10,639 nt of DNA, taken from the NCBI GenBank assembly GCA_001953115.1, contig LSSL01001411.1:1-10639 (forward strand), read 5' to 3'. This DNA comes from Smittium mucronatum. Lineage: Eukaryota > Kickxellomycota > Harpellomycetes > Harpellales > Legeriomycetaceae. The first letter of the stretch is position 1. Every line of letters begins with the position of its first letter. Under the pieces are notes generated by a model that searched no databases, had not been told where the DNA came from, and worked only from the letters and a program-made list of their open reading frames with translations. A program made the position numbers and the translations under genes. Positions 1-9,767 of this stretch are shown piece by piece.

Positions 1-6
1 TAAATT

Positions 7-198
7 TTATAAATATAAATTTTCAAATAAAATATGAAATAAAAATATGAAATAAAATTCAGAAATACCATTAGTATTATATAAATTTAATTGGTGAATA
101 ATACCTAATACTTCTTGAAGCCTAGTGGTTTTCATCTTTCGAATAAAAATAATACCATAATATATCGCTATTTCCAATGCATGAGAGTTATTTATAAA
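7..198 (-). pseudogene. possible decayed coding fragment, unknown family
   Basis: The minus strand stays open for 63 codons between a TAA at 199-201 and a TAA at 7-9. An ATG at 133-135 would give a 42-residue product. No ribosome-binding site is evident before that ATG, and the frame is open 21 codons further upstream, so a start there is not preferred. The middle part reads HALEIAIYYGIIFIRKMKTT and then LQEVLGIIHQLNLYNTNGIS. It has mixed third codon positions and fewer Lys/Asn runs than the background. The C-terminal third degrades into Phe/Leu-rich sequence over the 13-base repeat. I do not recognise the family. It lies on the same strand as, and just downstream of, the carrier-domain-like fragment 258-446, and could belong to the same decayed gene. 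A chance open frame of this length is quite possible. Confidence 0.25.
32..57. repeat. 13-base tandem repeat, two copies
   Basis: The unit atatgaaataaaa occurs twice head to tail (32-44 and 45-57), with a weakly matching partial unit just upstream. Two copies of so A+T-rich a unit can arise by slippage. No function is implied. It falls inside the far end of the open minus-strand stretch 7-198, where it encodes a duplicated Phe-rich tail, so it may mark slippage in a sequence no longer under selection. Confidence 0.7.
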
Positions 199-257
199 TT
201 AGATAATAGTTATTATTGGCAAAAATTAATAAAAATAAAGTGTTAAATTTATATTTT

Positions 258-446
258 TTATGAACCTAATACACTGAAATCAAGTACATGTGACAAATCA
301 AGTGCAACTGCAAAATTATTTTCAATAGCGATTGCAAATTCAAGCTCATTTACGCGGGTGTTAGAAAATATAAAAGTAATAGTAATTACATTCAAAATTG
401 CATTTGCAAAAAAAAAACAAAAAAAAACATAAATCAATGAACTCAT
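258..446 (-). pseudogene. possible acyl/peptidyl carrier protein domain remnant
   Basis: This 62-codon minus-strand frame starts at an ATG with no ribosome-binding site in view. Its first 20 or so residues are Phe/Ile-rich and cross a poly-T tract, so that part is unlikely to be native. From about residue 29 it changes character: NTRVNELEFAIAIENNF is followed by AVALDLSHVLDFSVLGS. This matches the layout of a carrier domain: the DS(L/I) loop, helix II ending in a pattern like ELxxxxE..F, then G(V/I)xL, a (F/L)(D/E)(F/Y) motif and helix III. The fit is closer to modular polyketide-type carriers than to free AcpP, because of the LSxxLDFxxLGS part. The residue expected to be the phosphopantetheine serine is Arg (codon CGC), and the preceding Asp is Thr, so the domain could not be charged. 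Local G+C is above the surroundings. The TAA after the last Ser falls where such a domain would still have a few residues to go. Chance resemblance cannot be excluded; no alignment was run. Confidence 0.35.
408..428. repeat. A10-C-A9-C homopolymer tract
   Basis: Ten A, one C, nine A and one C follow in order. Nearly the same arrangement (A11-C-A9-C) recurs at 2357-2378. On the minus strand it gives the Phe-Phe-Cys-Phe-Phe-Phe run inside the 258-446 frame, which suggests that this part of the frame is slippage-derived and not original coding sequence. Confidence 0.6.
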
Positions 447-458
447 ATTACTAAAATC

Positions 459-548
459 TCAGATTAAATACTTATAAAATTTCTCTTTCAGTATAGAGAC
501 CGTTTTAATATCAGCTTGTAATGATTTTTTTAAAAAAATAAGGGCGGT
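459..548 (-). pseudogene. short open fragment upstream of the carrier-like frame
   Basis: Twenty-nine open minus-strand codons run from after a TAA at 549-551 to a TGA at 459-461. They include LKKSLQADIKTVSILKEKFY. The stretch holds the locally G+C-richer bases around 481-548. It lies about 35 codons before the carrier-like core on the same strand, roughly where helix I of a carrier domain would be expected, and the pattern L..LKxxLxAD is compatible with that helix. Reading the two together needs a frame change and loss of the intervening sequence. The evidence is weak and positional. Confidence 0.15.
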
Positions 549-561
549 TTAACTGCTATAT

Positions 562-2356
562 CTGAAAATCTCTATGTTTTAGCATTAAAAAACTTCTAGA
601 AAAACTCTATGGTTATTTTTGTTTTTATTGGTATGATCCAATAAACAGTACTTTTTCGTAATTCAAGATTTTATTGGGTCTAATTATAAATCCTTTTATA
701 GTTTTATTACTAAAATGGATAAAAATTATATTAAGTTTCCATTGGATGTTTTATATTTAATCACATAATAATCGTGAAATTTTATTTCAAAAAACACCGA
801 AAAAAATTTTTGTTAGGCCAATTTTAAATAAAGAAAATAGATGGGATCTCAAAACCACACACAAAATATACTATATTTTTATTTAAATTTTTTTTCCTTT
901 ATAAATATTAATTTTAAAGGCTTTTTATTAGATGGTACGAGTAATTTTTTATGCAATTTAAAGAAAATTCTAATAAAAATTTACGTGACTTATAATTTTT
1001 TTTATATAAAAAAATTTTGCAAAAACAATTAAATAGGAAAAAATTAATGTTTTTTACAAAATATAGATTCAGTTGGTTTTTATCGGAATTCTTATAATAC
1101 ATTTTTTTATAAATTTAGAAAATTTATATTGGGTTTAATTTAGAGCTAACTCAATTACTAATCCAAATAATTAAATTATCTCGGATATTAATCGTATTTG
1201 GTTATAAAAATCAATTAGTTTAAATAAATTCGAAGCTTTACGAGAAAATTAATTATGTCCATAATAAAAAATGATTTTAAACTGTTTATATATATATTTT
1301 AAAATTGTAAATCTTTACCCCCAGTATATCACGAAAAATAAAGCTACTAAATGTTATAATCAAACTCTTATTATATAAAGAAGATGAGGGAAATTAATAT
1401 AAATAAATAAATTAATTCATTTTATTTAATTTCTAATACAGCATTAATTTGTATTGTTAAATTAATAAAACTAAAATTTACATATAAAACAACAATAATA
1501 TGCTAATAAAAGTGTGATTTTTTCGAGAAAAGATAATTTAAGAAAAATTAAACTCAATAATAATGGATATTAAATTATAAAAAAATAGCATTTTGTCGAG
1601 AAAAATTTAGAGGTGTTAGCTCAAAAATGGAAAAATTATCATCGTCTTATCCTAATAGATAAAATTTCAATCATGAGAAGTTCATAAGACAACGAATATA
1701 TTTATTTTTTACATATAAAGTGGCCATAAAATATTATTAGTTGGTATAAAATTTTTATTAATCTAATAATTTTGATTTAATAACACATTTCTGTATCAAG
1801 TGTAGAAAATATATATATTTTTTATTTTTAAATTTCAGGAATAAAGGAAACTTTTCAATATATTTTTAATTAATTAAACTCTTTTCTATTCTTTAGTATC
1901 TCATGTTTTATTTAATAATTAATAGCAAAAAATAATCAATTTCTTGTTCAATTCAAGTATTTTTACTGTATTTTTAGTATTTATAACTTTTCACTCAATT
2001 AAAACAATCTAAATAACTTTGTAGTTTTTTTTTTAACATTTTATCACAAATTGATTATTTTTTAGGGAAAATATAATCTAATTAGAACTAATAAATTAAT
2101 ATTTAAATATTTAAATATATGGTATTCAAATATTAGAAACATGTTCAAAAAAATATATAATTATATTAAAGAAATGCACTATATAAACTTCTAAATTGGT
2201 TTCATAAGATTAAATCCCGAAATTAGTAAAAAAATAGTAATTTTATTTAAAAAATCCGAAATAAAGTATAAATTTATTGTATAAATTTTATATTAAGAAA
2301 AAAATTATAATAATTTTTTTTATAATTTATGAGGAATATTAAAAATGAGAAATTAT
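562..2356. other. gene-less A+T-rich stretch
   Basis: I see no supportable gene here. Two frames of 62-63 codons (841-1032 on plus, 914-1102 on minus) lie over one another and are rich in Phe, Asn, Lys and Ile, as expected for chance frames. A patch at about 1610-1740 is somewhat richer in G+C, with fragmentary translations on plus broken by stops, and contains a 7-base inverted repeat. Near 2099-2120 the self-complementary 8-mer atttaaat occurs twice in tandem. Matches to -10-like TATAAT strings are everywhere and carry no information at this base composition. Confidence 0.6.
1644..1690. repeat. 7-base inverted repeat, 33-base loop
   Basis: The arm gtcttat (1644-1650) is the exact reverse complement of ataagac (1684-1690). 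The arms have two G-C pairs each and the loop is not strongly structured. No T run follows, so it is not a convincing intrinsic terminator, and the spacing does not fit a tRNA acceptor stem. It is probably incidental. Confidence 0.3.
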
Positions 2357-2411
2357 AAAAAAAAAAACAAAAAAAAACTGGATATGAATGAATAGTAAGG
2401 GGGGTTTTTTT
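2357..2411. repeat. homopolymer cluster A11-C-A9-C ... G6-T7
   Basis: A run of eleven A, one C, nine A and one C (2357-2378) is followed 20 bases later by six G and seven T (2399-2411). The G6 is the longest G run I noticed in the window and is unlikely by chance where G is under one base in ten. The A tract resembles 408-428. No open frame of note crosses it. It could be a slippage hot spot or a sequencing or assembly weak point. Confidence 0.6.
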
Positions 2412-3368
2412 CTCTAAAATGATGATTTTTAAGCTTTATTAAAACTGTAAAATCAAATAAACGTCTAAAAAATTCCAGCATTTCTAACTATAAAACTTTT
2501 TATTCTCTATATCACAATAATTTTCTTTCCATTTGGTTAAATAGATGTTTTAATTGTAATGATTATAAGCTATTTGATAGAATCATAAAAAAAAATATTC
2601 ATAAATACAATAAAAATGTACAGCCAACTTATTTTTGATCCAAAAAATAAAAATTACAATATTTTCAATTTCTTTTTCAAAAATCTATAATGTAAAAAAA
2701 TAATGTCTATAAATCTATAAAATATATTTTAAACTAAATATAAGCAATGTAAATTATAATATATATTTTTTGAAATAAAAATAAGAAAAAAATAAAGGAA
2801 TATCCAAAAAGAAAGGCTAAGCTTTGTTATAAGGTTAAGAGTGCACAAAACTCAAGAGAAATCAATATTTTAACTCAAAATACTCATAATGATGAAATTT
2901 AAAAATGAAAAGATATGTTCATAAAATGAGAAAAAATGATTCTTATTTACATATATGTTTTAAAATATCATTAAAAAACAATCTATTTAGTCCTTTTTTC
3001 ACAATTTTTTTTTCTATTGTAAAATTTTAAAATATTGATTCCTATTAAGGTAAAGAATTTTTTTTTTAGAGATATAAAGTATAAAATGAATCAAGAAAAT
3101 TTGTTCAGTCGACTATTTACTATAAAAATATAGAAAAAATCGATTTTTAAACAAATTAAATAGCTTATTCCAAGAATATTCGCTTATTTAAAATATATTT
3201 AAGCGTTTATTTTTCCTAATTTTTTTGAATTACGCCTATTTAAACTTTTATTATTTGAAAAATATCTATAAATAAAGCTTCATTTTAAAAAAAATATAAT
3301 TAAATCTTTAATTAAATTCTTATTTATATGATTATAAAGTATTTTTCGGTAATTATTTAAAATATAAA
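2412..3368. other. gene-less A+T-rich stretch
   Basis: Nothing here can be supported as a gene. A patch at about 2805-2880 is locally richer in G+C and gives short open plus-strand runs in two frames, none longer than about 30 codons without a stop and none recognisable. The rest is background with A and T runs of up to nine. Confidence 0.6.
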
Positions 3369-3560
3369 TTAAAAAAACCAAAAATTAAACATTAACAATG
3401 AATCCAAAAAATATAAATCATAATAGAATAAAAATTCGTAATTTTTATTGAAATAAATTAATATTTTCCACCAAATATCTTCACCTGGAGCTATATTTTG
3501 TAACTTATTTTAGATCTTTATTTCATGTCCGTCCTCAGGTATGAATTTTCGCAGAAAATT
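3369..3560 (-). pseudogene. decayed coding fragment with one in-frame stop, unknown family
   Basis: The minus strand reads NFLRKFIPEDGHEIKI, then a TAA at 3510-3512, then continues in the same frame as NKLQNIAPGEDIWWKILIYF and NKNYEFLFYYDLYFLDSLL to a TAA at 3369-3371. This makes 62 sense codons with a single stop. The stretch uses Pro, Gly, Asp, Glu, His and two Trp in a way the background translations do not, and its DNA (about 3480-3550) is richer in G+C. I do not recognise the family. An upstream TAA immediately precedes the first Asn and no start codon is evident, so it would be an internal piece of a longer gene. It is among the better-looking fossil fragments in the window, but chance is not excluded. 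Confidence 0.3.
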
Positions 3561-5468
3561 TTAAATATAAATATAAGCGTTTTTTCGTTTATTTTCTAGT
3601 GATCAAAAATTACGGATTAAAAAAAATTGATGTTATTATAAAATACGAAGAAAATTATGGGATTAATACTTATTAATGTTAAATATCAATTTTAAGCATT
3701 TTCCAAAAAAAATAATTTTATTAAGCTTAATAATGCAAGATAATAATAAGTTTGTGAAAAATAAAATTTAGATCCTCTTAAAATTTAATTTTATTTAAAA
3801 AAACTTTTTAACTTCAGTGAATCTATTACTTTAATTGAAACAAAGGAACTACCTAGAAAATAAAAATCATAAAATAAATAATATTAAAATCGAATTTGAC
3901 AGAATTATAAAAGATTTATACTATTCATGCATTAAATTATTTATTAAATCATTTTTAAAAAATATCGGGACTATAAAAAATAACCTCCTTAAAAATTTAT
4001 CTGATTTCTGACTTTATAAAAAGTTCAAAATAATTAGAAATTTCACCATAAAAATTCCATAACTCTTTTAAAACACTTGAAAGATAATAATACATAATAT
4101 AGTTAATTTATTTGGTTTATTTTTTTGGAAAATAATTATCAACCGAACATGAAAAAATAAATGGGTATTTAAAATCTACAAATGACTTTTCGAATAATAT
4201 TCATAGCAAATATTCAATAAAAATTTAAAGAAAATTGGATTCTTCCCCACAGGGTAAAAAGAAAGTATAACCTGAAAAAATCACTTCATAGCATTATTTG
4301 CCATTTGTATTTATTTTTGGAATTGAAGATATTAAATTTTTGAAATAAATTTTTAATAAAATACTAATATAATAAAGTATTATAAAAATATATTATTTAA
4401 TCCAATTTTATTTATAAAAATCCAAAAATGTTTTTTTGATAACGCCTCAATTTTTTTCCATTTCAAATACCCGAAAAAAATATATAAGTTATTATTTGGT
4501 AAAACATTTAATTTCAAAAAATTTCTATATATAACTAAATAATAATTTTTAATTGTAAAAATACAAAAAAAAATATCCGTAATAACTTTTTTAACTATGC
4601 GAAATTTTAATTTTATTTAGAAATACTAAAAAGAAAATTATTTTTTCTTTATAAATGAAGTTGGATTTGTATAATACCAAAGTTATTATTTTAAGACTTA
4701 TTATATAATTTTTTTTGTATTACTTAAAATTATCTGAAATAAAGTGGTTATGAAATGGATACTCTTATTTATATATATCTTTAAGATTTTTTTGCTTACT
4801 AGAAGTTCCATAGCTAAAATTTTTATATTATATTTTTAAATCATTTAATATAAATTTTATGTATTAAAGAATTAAATAATATTTTGTTTATTAGTTTTTA
4901 GTATTAAATCTCTTCATCTTTTTGATCGAAAATATGGAAAATTATTTAAAAAATATCATTGGAATAATTTAATAATGATTTGTTATTATTCAAATTAATT
5001 ATTTTTTTTAGAAAATATTAATTCAAATACTATTATAAAACGAAAAAAATCATATTATTATTTTTTAATAAAATATATCTTTAGTCCCACGTAAAAAAAT
5101 ACGATATGGTGAAAAAAAAATAACTAAAATTGACACAGATCGTAAAAAATCAAAATAAGTTGATAAGAGCAAATTTCAGAATTTAAAACTGTTGTTAAGA
5201 TGAATTTTTTACTACCAGCATATTTATTTTATTATTAAATTTAACTATAAATCAATTTTTTTAATAATTACTTATAAAAACAATGCATTTATCTTATTGC
5301 TTACTAAAATTATTACACTTACATAAGTTATAATTAATTTTTTTAAATTACCTTATATGATACATATAATTAAAAATTTAATAGATATAATATATAAAAT
5401 ATATTGTTTATCTATTTTTACAATTATAAATCTATCATTTAAAGGAAATTTCCACTTAGTTTTTATAA
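3561..5468. other. gene-less A+T-rich stretch
   Basis: No gene can be supported. The longest open run noticed is 58 codons on plus from a TTG at 3835 to a TGA at 4009-4011. It is dominated by Lys, Asn, Ile and Leu and reads as background. A 16-base perfect palindrome lies at 3718-3733. The remainder holds short A/T runs and short TA-rich patches (for example around 4760-4780 and 5360-5405) but no long tandem array. Confidence 0.6.
3718..3733. repeat. 16-base perfect palindrome
   Basis: The sequence ttattaagcttaataa is its own reverse complement and has no loop. Palindromes of this size in A+T-rich DNA can arise by chance. It could also be a site for a dimeric DNA-binding protein, but no neighbouring gene gives that meaning. 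Confidence 0.5.
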
Positions 5469-5771
5469 AGTCTTGTCATTGAAGAAAATGTCATCTTGGA
5501 GAACTTATGGCTGAAAATTGCATTTTTTATTTGGTTTTGTATTTTTCATTGTTTAAATACATCTGACTACCAGGCTCGACTTTTTTTTTCACTAGATTAT
5601 GGATTTCACTATTTATATTTCAAAATAGGAAATGAGGCTGAACTGATTTAATTTATTATCGATTCTTTGTTCTCATTTTTTTATTTAACTGTGTCACTGA
5701 AAATATCTTTTGAAAATTGTAACAATGTACGCTTAAATTTGGAAACAATGTGTTTTTTTGTATATACATAA
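5469..5771 (+). pseudogene. G+C-richer islet; possible decayed coding fragment, strand uncertain
   Basis: On plus, one frame holds 60 codons from after a TAA to a TAA at 5649-5651 and continues in frame for 39 more to a TAA at 5769-5771, so about 99 sense codons carry one internal stop. Readable parts are SLVIEENVILENLWLKIAFF and TSDYQARLFFSLDYGFHYLY. The region is visibly richer in G+C than its flanks, which lowers stop frequency in every frame. The minus strand also has open pieces here, for example HIVSKFKRTLLQFSKDIFSD near 5690-5755 and VKKKVEPGSQMYLNNEKY near 5550-5610. The true strand is therefore undecided. No start codon or ribosome-binding site supports an intact gene, and I recognise no family. 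Confidence 0.25.
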
Positions 5772-7285
5772 TATTTTTAAATATTTTAAGAAAAACTAAA
5801 TCCGATTCAAAGAATTATTATTATTAAGATTAATTTTTATTATAGAGAAAAAATTACAATATTTTTTTACTATTTAAACGGATACAACTAGAGATATATT
5901 GAATTAATATATGCAATGAGAGTTTTTCTACCAATTTATTATATGTATATATATTTCTTGATCTGAAAATTCGACATCAACCTATTTTTTACAAAAAACT
6001 CACTTCTTTTATAACATTATCTTCTTTTTTCATATAACTCAGAAATTTTTGTTAGAACTCTAGCAGCATAACATCGTTTAAACCGTTTTGAAAAAAAATT
6101 TATTATTCAAGATGTCCTCATTTGCTCTTTTCCTCACTAAAAGATGATTTTTTAATAATAGGTTTAGTTTAATTGACCATTATTTGTTAAGAAATTGAGG
6201 GGTGATCAAACTGAATATATATTATTGTCCTAAATTTTGCATGTGCGTTCATTCAAACACAAAGTTATCATTTTATTGGAGCAGTAACTTAAATATCGCC
6301 CAAAAATAAACTAATTCGCAATTTCCAGAGAAAATAAAAATTAACTCACTTTTATTTTATAATCGTATAATAAATAAAATAAATTATAATTCAAATTCAA
6401 AATTTAATTCATAATTATTTAATAGTGAATATAGCTGCAAAAGTGCATATTTATTTAAACTATATTTAAAAAATACCAGAATTTCAATTAAACTAACTGA
6501 TATTTTTTACCATTATAATTTAATCAAAAAATAGACCCAAATTATAAATTTTCCTTATACCCATTTATCAAAATTTCAAAAAAAATTTTTCACTTGTTTA
6601 TTAAGACTTTTAAAAAAAATAGAAATTCGAAAAGCTATTCATAAATAATATTAGCCAAAAATTCTTTAAATATTCAGTATAACTAAAAAAATAGATAATT
6701 AATCTAAATAATGTTTTAATAGAATCCAATAATTTTTTGAATATAATAAATAAAGTACAGGATTGACAAGATCTGGCTTTAAATAAGAAGAAATAGAAAT
6801 GCGTTTTTTATATTTTCAAATGATAAAATTTATTTATTAATATTATATTTTAGATCAATTTTAATAATTTCCTTAATTACATTTTTATGCCTGATTTTTT
6901 AAAATTTAAAAATCGAAAGAATTTAGTTATATTTTTCTGAAAAATAGAAAATTAGTATATTCAGTTAATATAAACTTTGCAAAGTCAATGACGTTCTATT
7001 CATATAAAAACGTTAAGTTAAACGTTTATATAAATTAAATATAAATTAAATAAGACTAGTATTTTTAGATGCTAATAGATTTTTAAAAAAATAATTTCAC
7101 TTAAAATTTGATGAATAATGGACGTTGCTTTCCATAAAAAGCCCGATTAAATGTATACAGAGAAAAATTTAAATATATGAATATATTTTCAATCAATTTT
7201 ATATAAATAATGCAAAATTCAAAAAAATTTATACTAAAATATCCGCATAAAAAGATATTCATATTTATGTTAAAAAGATTTTAAT
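5772..7285. other. mostly gene-less stretch with a G+C-richer patch
   Basis: The patch at about 6040-6330 is richer in G+C. On minus, 5939-6106 gives 29 open codons (including RFKRCYAARVLTKISELYEK), a TAA at 6017-6019, and 25 more in frame. Other minus frames nearby also have short open runs, so the frame is not fixed. From 6330 to 7285 the sequence is background, apart from an 11-base unit tataaattaaa repeated in tandem at 7029-7050. Nothing is recognisable as a gene. Confidence 0.5.
7029..7050. repeat. 11-base tandem repeat, two copies
   Basis: The unit tataaattaaa occurs twice without a gap. Like the 13-base repeat at the left edge, it is a minor slippage product and has no evident function. 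Confidence 0.6.
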
Positions 7286-7453
7286 TCATATTGAATAATT
7301 TTGAACCATGGAAATTAAGAAAATGACATTATTTTATCGATAAAATTCGGTTATAGTAGAATATTTCCTCCGTAAATTATGGATATTATGAAAGCGCACG
7401 TTTTCAAATGCTATTTCTGGATCTAAATATATTTTTATTAAATCATACCCCGT
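7286..7453 (-). pseudogene. possible decayed coding fragment, unknown family
   Basis: After a TAA at 7454-7456 the minus strand is open for 39 codons to a TAA at 7334-7336, then for 15 more in the same frame to a TGA at 7286-7288. The first part includes GYDLIKIYLDPEIAFENVRF followed by HNIHNLRRKYSTITEFYR, a balanced composition with Asp, Glu, Arg, His and Pro that differs from background. The DNA at about 7360-7460 is locally richer in G+C. The minus strand contains ggagga at about 7366-7371, but no start codon lies at a suitable distance after it. No family is recognised. Chance is possible at this length. Confidence 0.22.
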
Positions 7454-7456
7454 TTA

Positions 7457-8449
7457 GATAATTATTTAAATAAATAATTAAAAGTTAATAAAAATATCAT
7501 GGGTTCTATTTAATTGAATAAAGATTCAAAATTTTAGATTTTTTGGTCCTTTATAATAAAAATTAGAAATAATAATATTAGTAATTGAATTCACTGAATT
7601 TTAAATTTTTAAAATTGTTTAAATAAAAATTTTTAAAATAAATATGGCGCTTATTTTAACTTAATTTCATTAAATTATAAAGTTTCAGAATAAAAAAAAA
7701 ATCAATAAAATTGGAATTTTTAATCAAAAAAAGCTCATTTACATACGTTTTTATTAATTTATAAACTTTTTATAAATTTATAAATATATTTTTCTTATAA
7801 TAACACTTAAATTTGAATGAAAAATCATTCCAATTCGAAATTAAAACCATAATATATTAATTTCACATATTTTTAGAGTACAAGTAGGTATTTTATGGAA
7901 CAAATTAATTACAAATAAGTTATCTAAAGTTAATATGGATCTTTTTTTGAGTCCATAAATTATATAACTGGATACAAAGTAGCTGTTTTCAAGAAAATTT
8001 TATTTTTATAAAATTATCAAATATCTTTCATTAGGTTTATTTGGTGTAAAATAAGTTTTAAATGCGCATTCACTGATTTGAGATCATTTTTATTAACATA
8101 ATAGTTACGCGTATCAATCAATTTTCTTAAAGTATTTTCAATATGTAGAGTACATGCTATAATAATAAAGGTATATAAATATTTTTGGGATGTGAATAAT
8201 AAATCAGATTAATAGTTTATCTATGAAAAATAGATTTTTTTTGAAAATCGATTAATTATAGCACATTTTGTAAAAAATTTCTTGATTTTTCCCTGGGGTA
8301 TAATAATTTTTATTTAATTATATTTACACATGATAGTTTGTTTTTATTTATTTGAATGAAGTTTTTTTAGAGCTTTAATTAAAAACATATATCTATCATT
8401 ACACATCAATTTTTTATAATTTAGATTCCGGATATTTTTATACTATTTT
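7457..8449. other. gene-less A+T-rich stretch
   Basis: No supportable gene. Near 7760-7790 the self-complementary octamer tttataaa recurs three times within about 25 bases. Around 8040-8110 and 8280-8300 there are short G+C-richer patches with no open run worth naming. Confidence 0.6.
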
Positions 8450-8671
8450 TTATAGGTCATATATAGTACTATTAAGTTTAAAAATGATTACAGTGGGTGT
8501 AAGAGTGAAATTTTTAAGCGTATCTGATATATATAAAATATAGATAAATAAATAATGAAAATAGCGCTTTAAATTAATCTCTTAGTCAGAAATACATATG
8601 GGAAAAAAATGTGGTTTCTGTTTATTTACACTATTCCTCTCGAGGTAAAATGTAATCAGTAAATTCCCTTA
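8450..8671 (-). pseudogene. possible decayed coding fragment with one in-frame stop
   Basis: The minus strand is open from after a TAA at 8669-8671 for 28 codons (GNLLITFYLERNSVNKQKPH and on), meets a TAA at 8582-8584, then continues 43 codons in frame to a TAA at 8450-8452 (including YISDTLKNFTLTPTVIIFKL). Local G+C is raised between about 8470 and 8680. The plus strand also has a moderately long open run over 8570-8660 (including YGKKMWFLFIYTIPLEVKCN), so strand assignment is tentative. No family is recognised and no start is evident. Confidence 0.2.
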
Positions 8672-9767
8672 TATTTATATGTTTCAAAGGTATTTAAAGT
8701 ATTTAGTTCCAAAAAATTAATTTAAATTTCTTGCATAGATTTCTACCCCTCTAATTTTAATTTAATTTTATTTAATTTAAATTATAATGAATTTTGAGGT
8801 ATAGAAAATTACGAATATTTTATTTAAATGTTATCTAATATTTATATAAGAAATTCTTTAAGCTAGTAAAAATCAAATAGATAAGAGTTTTATTCAAGAT
8901 CAAGGTATTACTTTTTTAAAAAATTAAAGCACTTTATAATAATAATTATTATGTTAGTTATAAGACTTTAAAATCATATATTTAGTTTTTTTTATTGTCA
9001 ATTTAATTATATAATGATTTAAATTTTTCTATAGAGCCTTTTTCCTCATACGATTTTTTTCTTGTAGCTCTACGTATCTTCCAAAGTTTTTTTCAAAAAA
9101 AATATATTAACGGTTTATCAGTTTTTATTATTTTTATTCGGGCCTATTTTTTAAACTCAAATCCCTAAAATAATTATTTTATCGCATTATTTATGATAAT
9201 ATTTCGGAATTAAACCAGTTTTTTGTAGAGATATGAGAAAAATCGTATATTTAAATATTATTAGGAATTAGTATCAAGTTTTATATTTTGATAAATGGTT
9301 ATATTATTCTAAGTTTGTGTTTATTCAATGAAATTATAAACAGAATGAGTTAAATTAGTATTATAGAATTGAATTTAATACCAGAGAATAATTAAGGTAT
9401 AAAAATGGGAAGAACAGATTGATTTCACGCTTTTTCGGTCTAAAATAAGAAAAAAAAATTCAAAATTTTCTTAATTTGATAAATAAAAAAACTATTTTAT
9501 GTATAAAATAGGAAAAATAAAGTATTTAATTCACTATTTAATCTCAAATATGCGTAAAAAACGTATCATAAATAAATAATAAACCATTTTTGATGAATTA
9601 ATCCACATATGATATATATTGGAACAATTTAAATTTTTTATTAGATAATAGTATTTTAAAATGTTTAAAATTGTAAATCAAATTTACCCGTTGTTCATGA
9701 TTTTTTTAAAGAAAGTTAAAATGTTTTAAATTATTTGTACGTAATATTTTCTATTACTATCAAATAA
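8672..9767. other. gene-less A+T-rich stretch
   Basis: Nothing can be supported as a gene. At about 8753-8781 there is a run of TTTAA and TTTTA units, and at 8939-8952 a 14-base loopless palindrome (ataataattattat). A slightly G+C-richer patch at about 9030-9130 has only broken reading frames. Confidence 0.6.

Noticed and set aside
841..1032. 63-codon plus-strand frame from an ATG
   Set aside because: The length is within chance expectation, the product is dominated by Phe, Asn, Ile, Lys and Leu, there is no ribosome-binding site, and a frame of similar length overlaps it on the other strand.
914..1102. 62-codon minus-strand frame
   Set aside because: Rich in Asn, Phe, Lys and Leu. It overlaps the previous frame on the opposite strand and shows no motif. 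Both are expected products of random A+T-rich sequence.
1644..1690. Intrinsic terminator at the 7-base inverted repeat
   Set aside because: The stem is A+T-rich, the loop is 33 bases and no T run follows directly.
3835..4011. 58-codon open plus-strand run starting at TTG
   Set aside because: Lys/Asn/Ile/Leu-rich background composition with no motif; several open runs of this length are expected by chance.
7366..7371. Shine-Dalgarno-like ggagga on the minus strand
   Set aside because: No ATG, GTG or TTG at a suitable distance opens a frame of useful length; in the best minus-strand frame these bases encode part of LRRK instead.
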